Shown: piece by piece, positions 5,898-13,222 of the stretch | Layout of the letters: each line of letters starts with the position of its first letter | Position numbering within the stretch: position 1 is the first letter of the stretch | Origin: a bacterium | GTDB taxonomy: Bacteria > Bacillota_I > Bacilli_A > RF39 > UBA660 | Assembly (NCBI GenBank): GCA_029007685.1 | Contig: JAQXIG010000172.1 | Coordinates: 1-14,088 of the forward strand | Length of the DNA stretch: 14,088 nt | Direction of reading: 5' to 3' | Notes under the pieces: generated by a model | Databases searched by the model: none | Told to the model about the DNA's origin: nothing | Seen by the model: only the letters and a program-made list of their open reading frames with translations | Translations under genes and position numbers: made by a program

Positions 5898-6527
5898 CTA
5901 TTTCATTACTCGAATACTGGTAATAATAGGTTGATTTTCTTTTAAGACTGTACCATTATCATCTTCCACGGGAATAGTACCAACAATCTCATCTACTACT
6001 TCCATACCTTTTAATACTTTTCCAAAAGCTGCATAATTACCATCTAAAAAAGTACTATCTTCATGAACGATAAAGAATTGACTTGATGCACTATTCATAT
6101 CCTTACTGCGAGCCATAGAAATAACACCACGTACATGTGAAATATTATTTTCTATACCATTCGCTTTAAACTCACCTTTTATGGTTTCATCACTTCCACT
6201 GTAGCCTGTGCCAGTGGGATCTCCACCTTGAATCATAAATCCATCCATTATACGATGAAAAGTAATTCCATCATAAAATTCTTCATTTACTAAATTGATA
6301 AAATTAGTAACCGTAATCGGGGCTATATCAGCGTCCAATTCCAATTGAATACTACCATAATCTTGAACCACAATTTCAACACGATGTTTACCTGTTAATA
6401 AATCATGATTCTCTTCTCTATCTTTCTTGTTTTCCATCCAAGTGCTCACACCCAAAAGAATCAAAAGTATAACCACTGTACAAACAATAAAAATAATATT
6501 TCCTTTTTGCTTATCCAAACAACTCAT
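5898..6527 (-). CDS. Membrane-anchored cyclophilin-type peptidyl-prolyl isomerase
   Basis: A 209-aa protein with one N-terminal membrane helix (about residues 10-29), a charged linker, and a bacterial cyclophilin domain from about 47 to the end. It should speed prolyl cis-trans isomerisation during folding of exported proteins outside the membrane. Active-site residues are in place: FHRIMDGFMIQGGDPTGTG (catalytic Arg92, then F97, M98, Q100), GVISMAR, SSQFFI and LDGNYAAFGKV. There is no lipobox, so it is an anchor rather than a lipoprotein. The ATG at 6527 is chosen because GGAGG lies five bases upstream; the ATG at 6539 would start only about four bases after the predicted transcription start. 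First gene of the operon with the broken glycosylase and the pseudouridine synthase. Confidence 0.92.
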   Translation of the reverse strand: MSCLDKQKGNIIFIVCTVVILLILLGVSTWMENKKDREENHDLLTGKHRVEIVVQDYGSIQLELDADIAPITVTNFINLVNEEFYDGITFHRIMDGFMIQGGDPTGTGYSGSDETIKGEFKANGIENNISHVRGVISMARSKDMNSASSQFFIVHEDSTFLDGNYAAFGKVLKGMEVVDEIVGTIPVEDDNGTVLKENQPIITSIRVMK

Positions 6528-6549
6528 AATAACCTCCATATCCTTTTCT

Positions 6550-6578
6550 ATTATAAAAGATTAGTCTCAAAAAAACAA
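6550..6578 (-). promoter_or_regulatory. Promoter of the cyclophilin operon
   Basis: TTGTTT (6578-6573), 17 bp, TATAAT (6555-6550). Transcription should begin near 6543, leaving a short leader that contains the GGAGG of the ATG at 6527. Confidence 0.6.
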
Positions 6579-6642
6579 CCACTCAAACAAAGTCTCGGTT
6601 AAAAAAAGCAAATCAGTAAGTGACTCATTCATCTACCACCCA

Positions 6643-7241
6643 TTACATTAAATCATCATCAATTTTTCGCATTTCTTTTCATTTCTATTCAGTATACTTT
6701 GCAATCATTTCCAAAGGTAACTGATCTTTTTACATAGATTTGGTCAATTATTTCATATTTTCAATCATAATATAGCTTGTGCTTTGTCAACTGAAGCAAG
6801 TTAACATTAGTATATAACAAATTCCTTTTCCATGTCAGGTGGATTTTGGTGTATCTAGGATCTAATATTTAATTTTGTCTATTCATATACTGCATACCCA
6901 TAATACCTTTTTCTCCTAATTAGGAATCTATTTGATTCTAATTTTGCTATTAACGTTGAGTGGAATCCATTTTTTTCAAATTTTTCTCCCCTTTTCTCAA
7001 ATGATTTTCAAATATCATATATCACAATGAGTAGCGTTTTGTAATGCTAAATCATCTTTCAACATAAGGTTAGTTTCAATTTGAATATCAAAGTTTCTAA
7101 CTTTTACTAATCGATCAGTTCGACTTAATTTAGTAGTATAAGAATCAGCTGGAAATGTATTATAAATAAAAATAAGTTCATTTAGAATCATTTTATAATT
7201 AAGTGAAATCGTTTCTTTTAACTGGTTTCTTTATCTATCAT
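6643..7241 (-). pseudogene. Degenerate Rpn-family (PD-(D/E)XK nuclease) gene remnant
   Basis: This stretch has no intact gene, but one minus-strand frame holds fragments that fit the Rpn recombination-promoting nuclease family. At 7191-7018 there are 58 open codons from ATG, including TKLSRTDRLVKVRNFDIQIET, which parallels the family's DDKLSRLDxxVK...IEIQ nuclease core. In the same frame near 6732-6691 lies KDQLPLEMIAKYTE, like the C-terminal helix-turn PxExIAKYTGLS-EEI, ending at a TAA at 6645. Between them are many stops (TGA, TAG and TAA). A possible N-terminal piece, KRNDF, is in another frame near 7220-7208. The span encodes about 200 codons against about 280-320 in the family, so deletions are implied. 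This was recognised by eye from fragments only; another decayed gene remains possible. Confidence 0.4.
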
Positions 7242-7344
7242 TTTTCTCTTTTCTGATACTGATCCATTTTTACCAACCATGCTCGTAATCTAGTATCAAA
7301 CAATCAAACCAAAAATGCAAATTCTTCTCTTTTCAATTTCAAGT

Positions 7345-7373
7345 AAAAAAGAAAGTAGTCTCTATCTTTCTTT
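7345..7373 (-). terminator. Intrinsic terminator of the LtaS-like gene
   Basis: Minus-strand AAAGAAAG (7373-7366) pairs with CTTTCTTT (7355-7348). Inside it, TAG-AGA-CTA extends the stem past one bulge, and a T run follows. It lies 84 bases after the stop codon. Confidence 0.65.
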
Positions 7374-7456
7374 AATATTTAAAAATATTTATCATTTAAC
7401 AGAACTGCAAAAACAAAATCATTATGCATATCACGAGAAATACATTTTATAAAATG

Positions 7457-9328
7457 CTAGTTTCTAAAATAGTCACTAAGAATAAGTTGATCATTTAATT
7501 TTCTTTTTTTCCGAATAGTAGTAATTATTTCGTTAACATAGTCTTGTTTTTCACTATCTACTACAGTGCCATCATAAAGGGTCTCTCCATCATAAAATGC
7601 ATCACTAGAAAAATAAACAAAATGATCATGATAGTCACTAAATACATCAGTACCAATATAATCATTAGGATCATAATCAATCGCTAGCATATTGAATAAT
7701 GTTGGTAAAATATCAGCAGTGTCCATCAGAATATCAATTTCTTGATGCTTTAAATTTTTATTCCAAATCACAAACGGAACATTCTGTAATAAATAACTAT
7801 TAGTGGTACCTTTGTACTTCTGAATAAAAGCTTGATCATCGTAGCCATAGGCATAATGATCAGATACTAATACCAAGATTGTATCCTCTAACTTCTGATC
7901 TTTTTCTAACTTTTCTATCAAAATCTTTAACATCTCATCGGTTTCTCGAGCTAAATTTCGAATACAAGATAATTCTTTATTTCCCTCTACTTTTAAATGG
8001 TAGGGATCAACTACACAACGATCGTTGGTATCATCATATGGTACATGACCAGAATAAGTAATCACAAAACTAAAGAAAGGGGCCTCTCGTATAATCATCT
8101 CATAAGTTTCCGTATTCTTGACCAAACTACTATCATTATAATAATTATAATCGGCATGATTAATATTTTTCATATCATCCAAAGCATAATGAGCATCATA
8201 TCCTAAGGCCTCATGAAAAAAAGTACGATTATAAAAATTACCACTGTTCGTATGAATGGAAACGGCACTATATCCATGACTCTTTAACTTACTAGCTAAA
8301 GAAGTAGAAAAAAAGTTGTGATCATAATTATAAATTGCCTTACTATTTTCAACTGCGTAAAGTCCTGTGTTCATCGCAAATTCAGAATTTATCGTTTGTC
8401 CACCACCAAAAGCAGGGGCATAACGGTTCGTAAAATTAAGTCCCGTTTGTTGTAGTTGATACAAAGTGGGCATCACCTCTTCCGTAACCAACCATGAATC
8501 AATCGATTCCATTAAAACATAGATCACATTTTTTCCTTCTAAGATGCCTGTATAATCATTTTCTTGATACTCCAAAGTATTTTCTTCTAAATAGGCATCA
8601 ATTTCATCCTTCCATTTTTGTTTGTTGATAATGAAATGATCATGAATATAAAGATAAGAACTTCTAAACAACAACTCATAAAGTCCACTCACTTCCAGAC
8701 TTTTATTTTGATTATTAAAATCCAGATAAATATTTTTAGGTTGGTAAGAAGCTTCCCATGTTAATGGATCTGCTGCAGATCCCAATCGAGAAATCGCACC
8801 AATTCTCATAATTCCAACCAAAACCATAGTTCCTACAATCCATCTCCAATAATAGTAGGGATTCCTAATAAAATCCTCGGTTTTTTTCATCATAAACAAG
8901 GTAATAATCGTAATACCAATAGATAACATGATTACCAAAACCATTTTAAAACTAGTCTTACTCATCGCATACCCAAAATAAGCACTACCTTCTTTCGCTA
9001 ATAAAAGATCACTAAAGGTAAAAAAGCGGTTCAACACACTAAAATGTAGATACTCTGCATACACAATCACATTACTAATAATAGACAAAACTCCATAACC
9101 AATCATTCGGCCCTTTTTAGGAAATAAACACAAAATACCAATCACCAACAAAATCCAACTAAAAGTAAACAAATTAGGTGCAAAATGAATCCAATTATAA
9201 AAACCAATATATTGATTAGAATAAATTCTTAATGATAAATCTAAAATATAAAAAGAAAAAAACATTCCGCTAATAATTAGTATCTGTTTAACGACAAAAT
9301 GATTCCATACTTTTTTAGCTACTTTCAT
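7457..9328 (-). CDS. LtaS-like sulfatase-fold membrane enzyme (phosphoglycerol transferase family)
   Basis: A 623-aa protein with about five N-terminal membrane helices (first 180 residues) and an extracellular sulfatase/alkaline-phosphatase-fold domain from about 265. This is the architecture of lipoteichoic acid synthase, which transfers glycerol-phosphate from phosphatidylglycerol to a growing polymer. Active-site features are present: NVIYVLMESIDSW (metal ligand E274), AFGGGQTINSEFAMN with nucleophile T312, HTNSGNFYNR, TYSGHVPY and the C-terminal metal motif SDHYAYG (489-491). The length matches the family (about 600-650). The start is the ATG at 9328, with GAGG five bases upstream; the GTG two codons earlier overlaps that ribosome site. 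It is a single-gene unit with its own promoter and terminator. It could be another family member that decorates polymers or glycolipids. Confidence 0.88.
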   Translation of the reverse strand: MKVAKKVWNHFVVKQILIISGMFFSFYILDLSLRIYSNQYIGFYNWIHFAPNLFTFSWILLVIGILCLFPKKGRMIGYGVLSIISNVIVYAEYLHFSVLNRFFTFSDLLLAKEGSAYFGYAMSKTSFKMVLVIMLSIGITIITLFMMKKTEDFIRNPYYYWRWIVGTMVLVGIMRIGAISRLGSAADPLTWEASYQPKNIYLDFNNQNKSLEVSGLYELLFRSSYLYIHDHFIINKQKWKDEIDAYLEENTLEYQENDYTGILEGKNVIYVLMESIDSWLVTEEVMPTLYQLQQTGLNFTNRYAPAFGGGQTINSEFAMNTGLYAVENSKAIYNYDHNFFSTSLASKLKSHGYSAVSIHTNSGNFYNRTFFHEALGYDAHYALDDMKNINHADYNYYNDSSLVKNTETYEMIIREAPFFSFVITYSGHVPYDDTNDRCVVDPYHLKVEGNKELSCIRNLARETDEMLKILIEKLEKDQKLEDTILVLVSDHYAYGYDDQAFIQKYKGTTNSYLLQNVPFVIWNKNLKHQEIDILMDTADILPTLFNMLAIDYDPNDYIGTDVFSDYHDHFVYFSSDAFYDGETLYDGTVVDSEKQDYVNEIITTIRKKRKLNDQLILSDYFRN

Positions 9329-9367
9329 AAACACCTCAAACTACAATTAAACAATAACCTTTAGAGG

Positions 9368-9396
9368 ATTATAGCATAGAAATGCAAAACTGTAAA
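9368..9396 (-). promoter_or_regulatory. Promoter of the LtaS-like gene
   Basis: TTTACA (9396-9391, five of six), exactly 17 bp, TATAAT (9373-9368) preceded by TGC. This is the best promoter in the window and suggests strong constitutive expression. Confidence 0.8.
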
Positions 9397-9459
9397 TGAA
9401 ATAACCATGAACTACACTATACTTATATCAAACAAATAATCAAACAAAAGATCAATCTA

Positions 9460-9468
9460 TGATATAAT
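9460..9468 (+). promoter_or_regulatory. Extended -10 of the mtnN gene
   Basis: TGATATAAT with a poor -35. It is divergent from the LtaS-like promoter about 90 bp away. A leader of about 50 nt leads to AGAGGTG before the ATG at 9526. Confidence 0.6.
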
Positions 9469-9525
9469 ATTTCTGAAAGAAAATTTTTCTAAATTATACG
9501 ATTCATCATCAAAAAGAGGTGTTAT

Positions 9526-10182
9526 ATGAGAATTGGAATTATTGCCGCAATGGAAAAAGAAATTAAAAAATATCAAGAAATTTATGATTTGAAAAAAATC
9601 AATGAAATTTTTGATATCTATGAAGGAAAATTTCAAAATAAGATAATTTTATTATGTGTATGCGGAATTGGCAAAGTAAATGCTGCGGCTACTACGCAAC
9701 ACTTCATTGATCAGTATCAAGTTGACTGCATTATCAATTCTGGGTGCGCTGGAAGTTTAATAGAAAGTGTTAAAGTGTTAGACACTATCATCGCATCTTA
9801 TGTAACCTATCATGATTTTACTCCGATTAGAGTTATGAAAGAGTGTGTTCCTCAACACGGAAGAATCCAACCAGATCAAAAATTAACAGAAATGACCATC
9901 AACATTCTAAAAAAACAAAAAACAAATTATCAATTAGGAGGAATCTGTAGTGGTGATTGTTTTGTAACTTCAAGTAAAAAAAGAGATCAAATTTATCAGG
10001 AAACATCCTGTTTGGCTGTCGATATGGAAAGTGCAAGCATTGGCCATATCGCTACTAAAAATAAAGTCCCTTTTATTATTATTCGTTCTATTTCTGATTT
10101 CGCAGATGGAGTTACTGAACAAGAAGAAAAAGCAGCTAATATTTCAGCTTTTATTGTTCAAGAATTAGTATCCAATTTATGA
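9526..10182 (+). CDS. mtnN: 5'-methylthioadenosine/S-adenosylhomocysteine nucleosidase
   Basis: A 218-aa cytoplasmic enzyme that hydrolyses the glycosidic bond of methylthioadenosine and S-adenosylhomocysteine, releasing adenine; it recycles products of SAM-dependent reactions and supplies S-ribosylhomocysteine. Diagnostic parts are all present: IGIIAAMEKE with the catalytic Glu12, CGIGKVNAA, NSGCAGSL, the GGICSGDCFV loop, VDMESASIGHIA (Glu168 in the ribose-binding motif) and RSISDFAD with the proton donor Asp191. The length is close to the usual 228-232 aa. AGAGGTG precedes the ATG at good spacing. It is the only plus-strand gene here, and its 3' end overlaps the convergent VanY-type gene by 6 bp, so no terminator separates them. 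Confidence 0.93.
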   Translation: MRIGIIAAMEKEIKKYQEIYDLKKINEIFDIYEGKFQNKIILLCVCGIGKVNAAATTQHFIDQYQVDCIINSGCAGSLIESVKVLDTIIASYVTYHDFTPIRVMKECVPQHGRIQPDQKLTEMTINILKKQKTNYQLGGICSGDCFVTSSKKRDQIYQETSCLAVDMESASIGHIATKNKVPFIIIRSISDFADGVTEQEEKAANISAFIVQELVSNL

Positions 10183-10785
10183 TATTTTGGGTAACGCTAG
10201 ATATTCTTCTAAGGTCAGACGATGTTTCATAATAAAAGAAGCTACTTTCTTACCTACATAACGAAAATGCCATGGCTCATAAGCATAACCAGTAATCTTT
10301 TCTTTTCCCTTAGGATATCTTAAAATGAATCCGTATTCACCACTAATATCAGCAATTCGTTGATATTTTTTTTCTCTTTCATCTAGTTCATCATTTGTAT
10401 AATATGTAGAAAGTCTATTCTGGTATTCTTCTTTGCTAGAAACGGTAAGATCCAAAGCTAAGCCGGTATGATGTTCACTCGTACCAACTGGTGAAACTTT
10501 TTGATATAATACATCAGGATCTGTATAAACTTGTGCAAGTTCTTCAATCGTTTTTCTCTGTTCTTCTAATGAACGGTAACCACTAGTTAAGGAAACATAA
10601 ATTCCCTCTTTATCCAATCTATTTTTAAATCGTAAAAAATGCTCATAGGTGTGTTTCTCCAAATAAAGAGGATTGCCCTCAATATCAATAGTTTCTATTA
10701 ATTTTCTATATTCAAAATCATGTTCACGATAACGATGACATTTATTTACTAAAACTAGATAATTTAAAATTTTTTCTTTTTGCAT
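10177..10785 (-). CDS. VanY-type D,D-carboxypeptidase / M15 metallopeptidase without export signal
   Basis: A 202-aa zinc peptidase of the M15B/VanY family, which trims D-Ala from D-Ala-D-Ala termini of peptidoglycan precursors or related peptides. Motifs: SGYRS (68-72), GTSEHHTGLALDL with zinc ligands His105 and Asp112, and EPWHFRYVG with catalytic Glu170 and zinc ligand His173. Unlike typical VanY it has no signal peptide or membrane helix at the N-terminus (MQKEKILNYLVLVNKCHRYR), so it looks cytoplasmic, as VanX and VanXY are. The ATG at 10785 is chosen for its AAAGGTG; a TTG at 10818 in the same frame falls before the predicted transcription start. Its own promoter precedes it. There are no ligase or racemase genes nearby to suggest a resistance cluster. 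Confidence 0.85.
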   Translation of the reverse strand: MQKEKILNYLVLVNKCHRYREHDFEYRKLIETIDIEGNPLYLEKHTYEHFLRFKNRLDKEGIYVSLTSGYRSLEEQRKTIEELAQVYTDPDVLYQKVSPVGTSEHHTGLALDLTVSSKEEYQNRLSTYYTNDELDEREKKYQRIADISGEYGFILRYPKGKEKITGYAYEPWHFRYVGKKVASFIMKHRLTLEEYLALPKIS

Positions 10786-10822
10786 ATGATCACCTTTACT
10801 ATTTTTACTTAAAATCAACTTT

Positions 10823-10851
10823 ATTATAAAATATTAATCATCAAAATTCAA
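10823..10851 (-). promoter_or_regulatory. Promoter of the VanY-type gene
   Basis: TTGAAT (10851-10846), 17 bp, TATAAT (10828-10823). It lies directly after the terminator of the upstream operon. Confidence 0.65.
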
Positions 10852-10856
10852 CCAAC

Positions 10857-10880
10857 AAAAAAGACTATCCAAAGATAATC
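10857..10880 (-). terminator. Intrinsic terminator of the liaF-DUF4097-dedA operon
   Basis: GATTATC (10880-10874), a four-base loop and GATAGTC (10869-10863) pair over 7 bp with one G-U, followed by six T (10862-10857). It starts 18 bases after the DedA stop codon. Confidence 0.8.
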
Positions 10881-10897
10881 CATATCAACTACTATGT

Positions 10898-11518
10898 TTA
10901 CTTCTTTTTTTTATTTGTTTTAAATTTATAAAACCAAACTACAAAGATAATAAAGGCAATAACAATTAAGAATAAAACTACATAAGAAGCCTTATCAATA
11001 TAATTTAAGATCATATCTTTTTTATCCCCTGCATATGCTCCTACACAAATAAGTGTTGTATTCCAAATCAAACTACCACACACGGTGTAAATAAGAAAGC
11101 GAATCATGGGCATTTCACTCATACCAGCAGGAATACTAATTAAACTACGGACAATCGGCACAAAACGACACAATAACACCGTAATATTCCCTTTTTCATC
11201 AAACCACTTATCTGCCGATTCGATATCTTTGGGCTTTACTCGTAACAACTTACCATATTTACTTTTTACTATTTTAATCAATGTTTCTTTATTTAATAAT
11301 TTACCAATATAATATAAAATCAGAGCTCCCAATAATGATCCTAATGTAGAAGCAATAATAACTCCCACAATCGTCATACTACTACTCATTGTCATAAAGC
11401 CACCAAAAGTTAAAATAATCTCACTCGGTATTGGTGGAAAAATATTTTCAATCATAATCAGAAAGAAAATTCCAATATATCCCCAACTATTCATGATTTC
11501 TACAATCAAGTTTTCCAT
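10898..11518 (-). CDS. DedA-family membrane protein
   Basis: A 206-aa membrane protein of the DedA/VTT (SNARE-associated) superfamily. Members support envelope integrity; some are flippases for undecaprenyl phosphate or phosphatidylethanolamine. Family signatures are the re-entrant ENIFPPIPSE (24-33) and CRFVPIVRSLISIPAG (117-132) with its conserved arginines R118 and R124. Several further helices follow, and the C-terminus is a basic cytoplasmic tail (KFKTNKKKK). The ATG at 11518 is chosen because GAGGGG is nine bases upstream; the TTG (11545) and ATG (11527) further up lack usable ribosome sites. It is the last gene of the operon, 30 bases after the DUF4097 gene, and a terminator follows. 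A link to lipid-carrier recycling fits its envelope-stress neighbours but is inference. Confidence 0.88.
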   Translation of the reverse strand: MENLIVEIMNSWGYIGIFFLIMIENIFPPIPSEIILTFGGFMTMSSSMTIVGVIIASTLGSLLGALILYYIGKLLNKETLIKIVKSKYGKLLRVKPKDIESADKWFDEKGNITVLLCRFVPIVRSLISIPAGMSEMPMIRFLIYTVCGSLIWNTTLICVGAYAGDKKDMILNYIDKASYVVLFLIVIAFIIFVVWFYKFKTNKKKK

Positions 11519-11548
11519 ATCAATCATCCCCTCTTTAAAAATCAAATA

Positions 11549-12376
11549 TTAATAGAATTCATCTATGAAGCCAACTTGAATACTACCTACTCCGCCGTCA
11601 ATATCAATAAAGTGATTACCACTTCCATAGTAAGTATTATCACCCATTTTAGCTCCATCAATCATAACGGTTCCGATTCCCTTATCTAATTTTAATTTAT
11701 AATCAGAAAGAGTACCCACTAATTGTAAATTCATACTTCCAACACCAGCATCAATTTGGCTATTCCCTGTGATCAGGGCCGTGAATGATACATTGCCCAC
11801 TCCTAAATCTAAATCCAAATCATGAAGTTTGCCATGTCGAACAATCATTTCTCCGGCTCCACCATCCATAATCGTTTCCTCAGTAACGACTACATGATCG
11901 ATCTCTACTTTGCCAGCTCCTAAATCCAAGTTTAGCTTTCTCGCCTTTAATATTTCTATCTTTACTTTTCCAACCCCATTTTCAATAGATACTTCATCAA
12001 AAATGAGATCATCTGGTACATAAACTACTAATACCCTATCATCATTCAGCTTAAATAAATCCAAAAGCCAATTTCGTTTCTTCTCTTTCAATATTAATGT
12101 ATCAGCATTTTCTATTACTTCAATATTTTTCTGATTGCTCTTTATCTGAAACGTATCTCCTTTTTTGATCCACAACTGTGAAAAGGAAAGATCAATATCC
12201 AAAACTTGACTATCACCATGAATATTAAGAACTTCTAATTTTTCTCCTATCCCATCATCACTGAATATCATTGTAATCGTTTGCACTCCGATCATAATAC
12301 TAGAAATAATGGAGAAAATAAGAAAAATTGCAAAAGCTATCGCAAAATACTTCATAATTCTTTGAAATTGACTCAT
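11549..12376 (-). CDS. DUF4097-type beta-strand-repeat membrane protein
   Basis: A 275-aa protein with one N-terminal membrane helix (about 9-36) and an outer part built of beta repeats. Seven copies of (D/E)-x-G-(V/A/I)-G-x-(V/M/I) occur at residues 132, 151, 171, 190, 209, 231 and 260, mostly 19-22 residues apart, with a degenerate GSGNH copy near 251 filling the larger last gap. That periodicity predicts a beta-solenoid stack. It matches the DUF4097 family, which in Bacillota is often encoded with LiaF-like or PspC-like envelope-stress proteins (compare LiaG of Bacillus). Its ATG overlaps the TGA of the LiaF-like gene (ATGA), and GGAGGAG lies upstream, so the pair is translationally coupled. 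No catalytic motif is visible; a sensing or scaffolding role is a guess. Confidence 0.8.
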   Translation of the reverse strand: MSQFQRIMKYFAIAFAIFLIFSIISSIMIGVQTITMIFSDDGIGEKLEVLNIHGDSQVLDIDLSFSQLWIKKGDTFQIKSNQKNIEVIENADTLILKEKKRNWLLDLFKLNDDRVLVVYVPDDLIFDEVSIENGVGKVKIEILKARKLNLDLGAGKVEIDHVVVTEETIMDGGAGEMIVRHGKLHDLDLDLGVGNVSFTALITGNSQIDAGVGSMNLQLVGTLSDYKLKLDKGIGTVMIDGAKMGDNTYYGSGNHFIDIDGGVGSIQVGFIDEFY

Positions 12377-13050
12377 TTAATTTCTACTCCTCCAAACAAA
12401 CAGGTAGCATTCACATAAATAGTAACATCAGCTTCTTTGTTCTTCTTTTTTCTATGATCACTAACACCACCAAAAACGGAACTAGAAGCTATTTTGACGT
12501 TAACATCATTTGGAACATAAAGTGTAATCCCTCCAAAGATACTACTAATATTAATCACTACATCATTCTGCATACTTGCATCTTTTAAATTACAATTCAT
12601 TCCTCCAAATACTGCTGATAAATCGCAACCTTCAAATGTTTCATTCGAAAAATCTAAATTTTGACTACTAAAAGTAGCTGTATACTCTTTACTATTCTTC
12701 TTATTCTGCTTTTCATTTTTTTTCTTCATCATTGAATAAAAAGTATCTTTCAATATAATCGATAAGCCAATCGCCACTAAACTAAATGGGATCATTAATT
12801 TCCAAATCAGTTTAAAGTCCAACAAATCTTGACACCCTAATAATAAAGATATGCCAATTATCAAGCCAACAATACTTCCTGTCTTATCCCCAACTCGAAA
12901 TAAATCAATAAAACATGGAACAATAATCAATAAAGTCCACCATCCATCAAAAAAAACATTGATATTCGTAATATCTAGAGCATTCAGTCCAAATATCAAA
13001 CCAACAATAATCAATACTAAGCCCCATAACGTATTACTCATTTTCTCCAT
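12373..13050 (-). CDS. LiaF-like envelope-stress membrane protein
   Basis: A 225-aa protein. The N-terminal half has four hydrophobic helices (about 8-24, 36-50, 58-73, 83-100), the LiaI/LiaF-type membrane domain. A lysine-rich linker (108-121) follows, then a beta-rich C-terminal domain with the repeated turn FGG at 148, 172, 193 and 219. This is the LiaF C-terminal (cell-wall-active antibiotic response) pattern. In Bacillus subtilis LiaF inhibits the LiaRS two-component system in the absence of wall damage. No LiaS or LiaR gene is seen here, so the link to a kinase is unproven; the response regulator at the other end of the window is too far away to count as its partner. AGGAGGAGG precedes the ATG. 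It is the first gene of the three-gene operon. Confidence 0.82.
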   Translation of the reverse strand: MEKMSNTLWGLVLIIVGLIFGLNALDITNINVFFDGWWTLLIIVPCFIDLFRVGDKTGSIVGLIIGISLLLGCQDLLDFKLIWKLMIPFSLVAIGLSIILKDTFYSMMKKKNEKQNKKNSKEYTATFSSQNLDFSNETFEGCDLSAVFGGMNCNLKDASMQNDVVINISSIFGGITLYVPNDVNVKIASSSVFGGVSDHRKKKNKEADVTIYVNATCLFGGVEIK

Positions 13051-13095
13051 AAATTCCTCCTCCTAGCAACATAAATGAAAAATTTCTGAATAGCT

Positions 13096-13123
13096 ATTAT
13101 CTATCATACTAAAAATAAGTCAT
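13096..13123 (-). promoter_or_regulatory. Probable promoter of the liaF-like operon
   Basis: ATGACT (13123-13118, four of six), 16 bp, GATAAT (13101-13096). Both boxes are off consensus, as expected of an activator-dependent promoter, but the call is tentative. Nothing else coding is seen in 13051-13222. Confidence 0.4.
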
Positions 13124-13176
13124 TTAATCTAGTCCTATTGATAAAATAAGAAAAAGTTTAGCTACAACTTTCCTTT

Positions 13177-13212
13177 AAACAATAAATCGATATGCAAAAA
13201 CTGCATATCGAT
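13177..13212 (-). terminator. Intrinsic terminator of the ABC-2 permease gene
   Basis: A perfect 11-bp stem, ATCGATATGCA paired with TGCATATCGAT (13212-13202 and 13196-13186) around a five-base loop, followed by the U-rich TTATTGTTT. It begins 10 bases after the stop codon. The stem is the longest perfect hairpin in the window. Confidence 0.8.
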
Positions 13213-13222
13213 CAAACATTTT

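Noticed and set aside
7879..8206. Plus-strand open frames inside the LtaS-like gene
   Set aside because: They are antisense to a highly conserved catalytic region and rich in Ile runs that mirror Asn/Tyr/Asp codons of the real protein.
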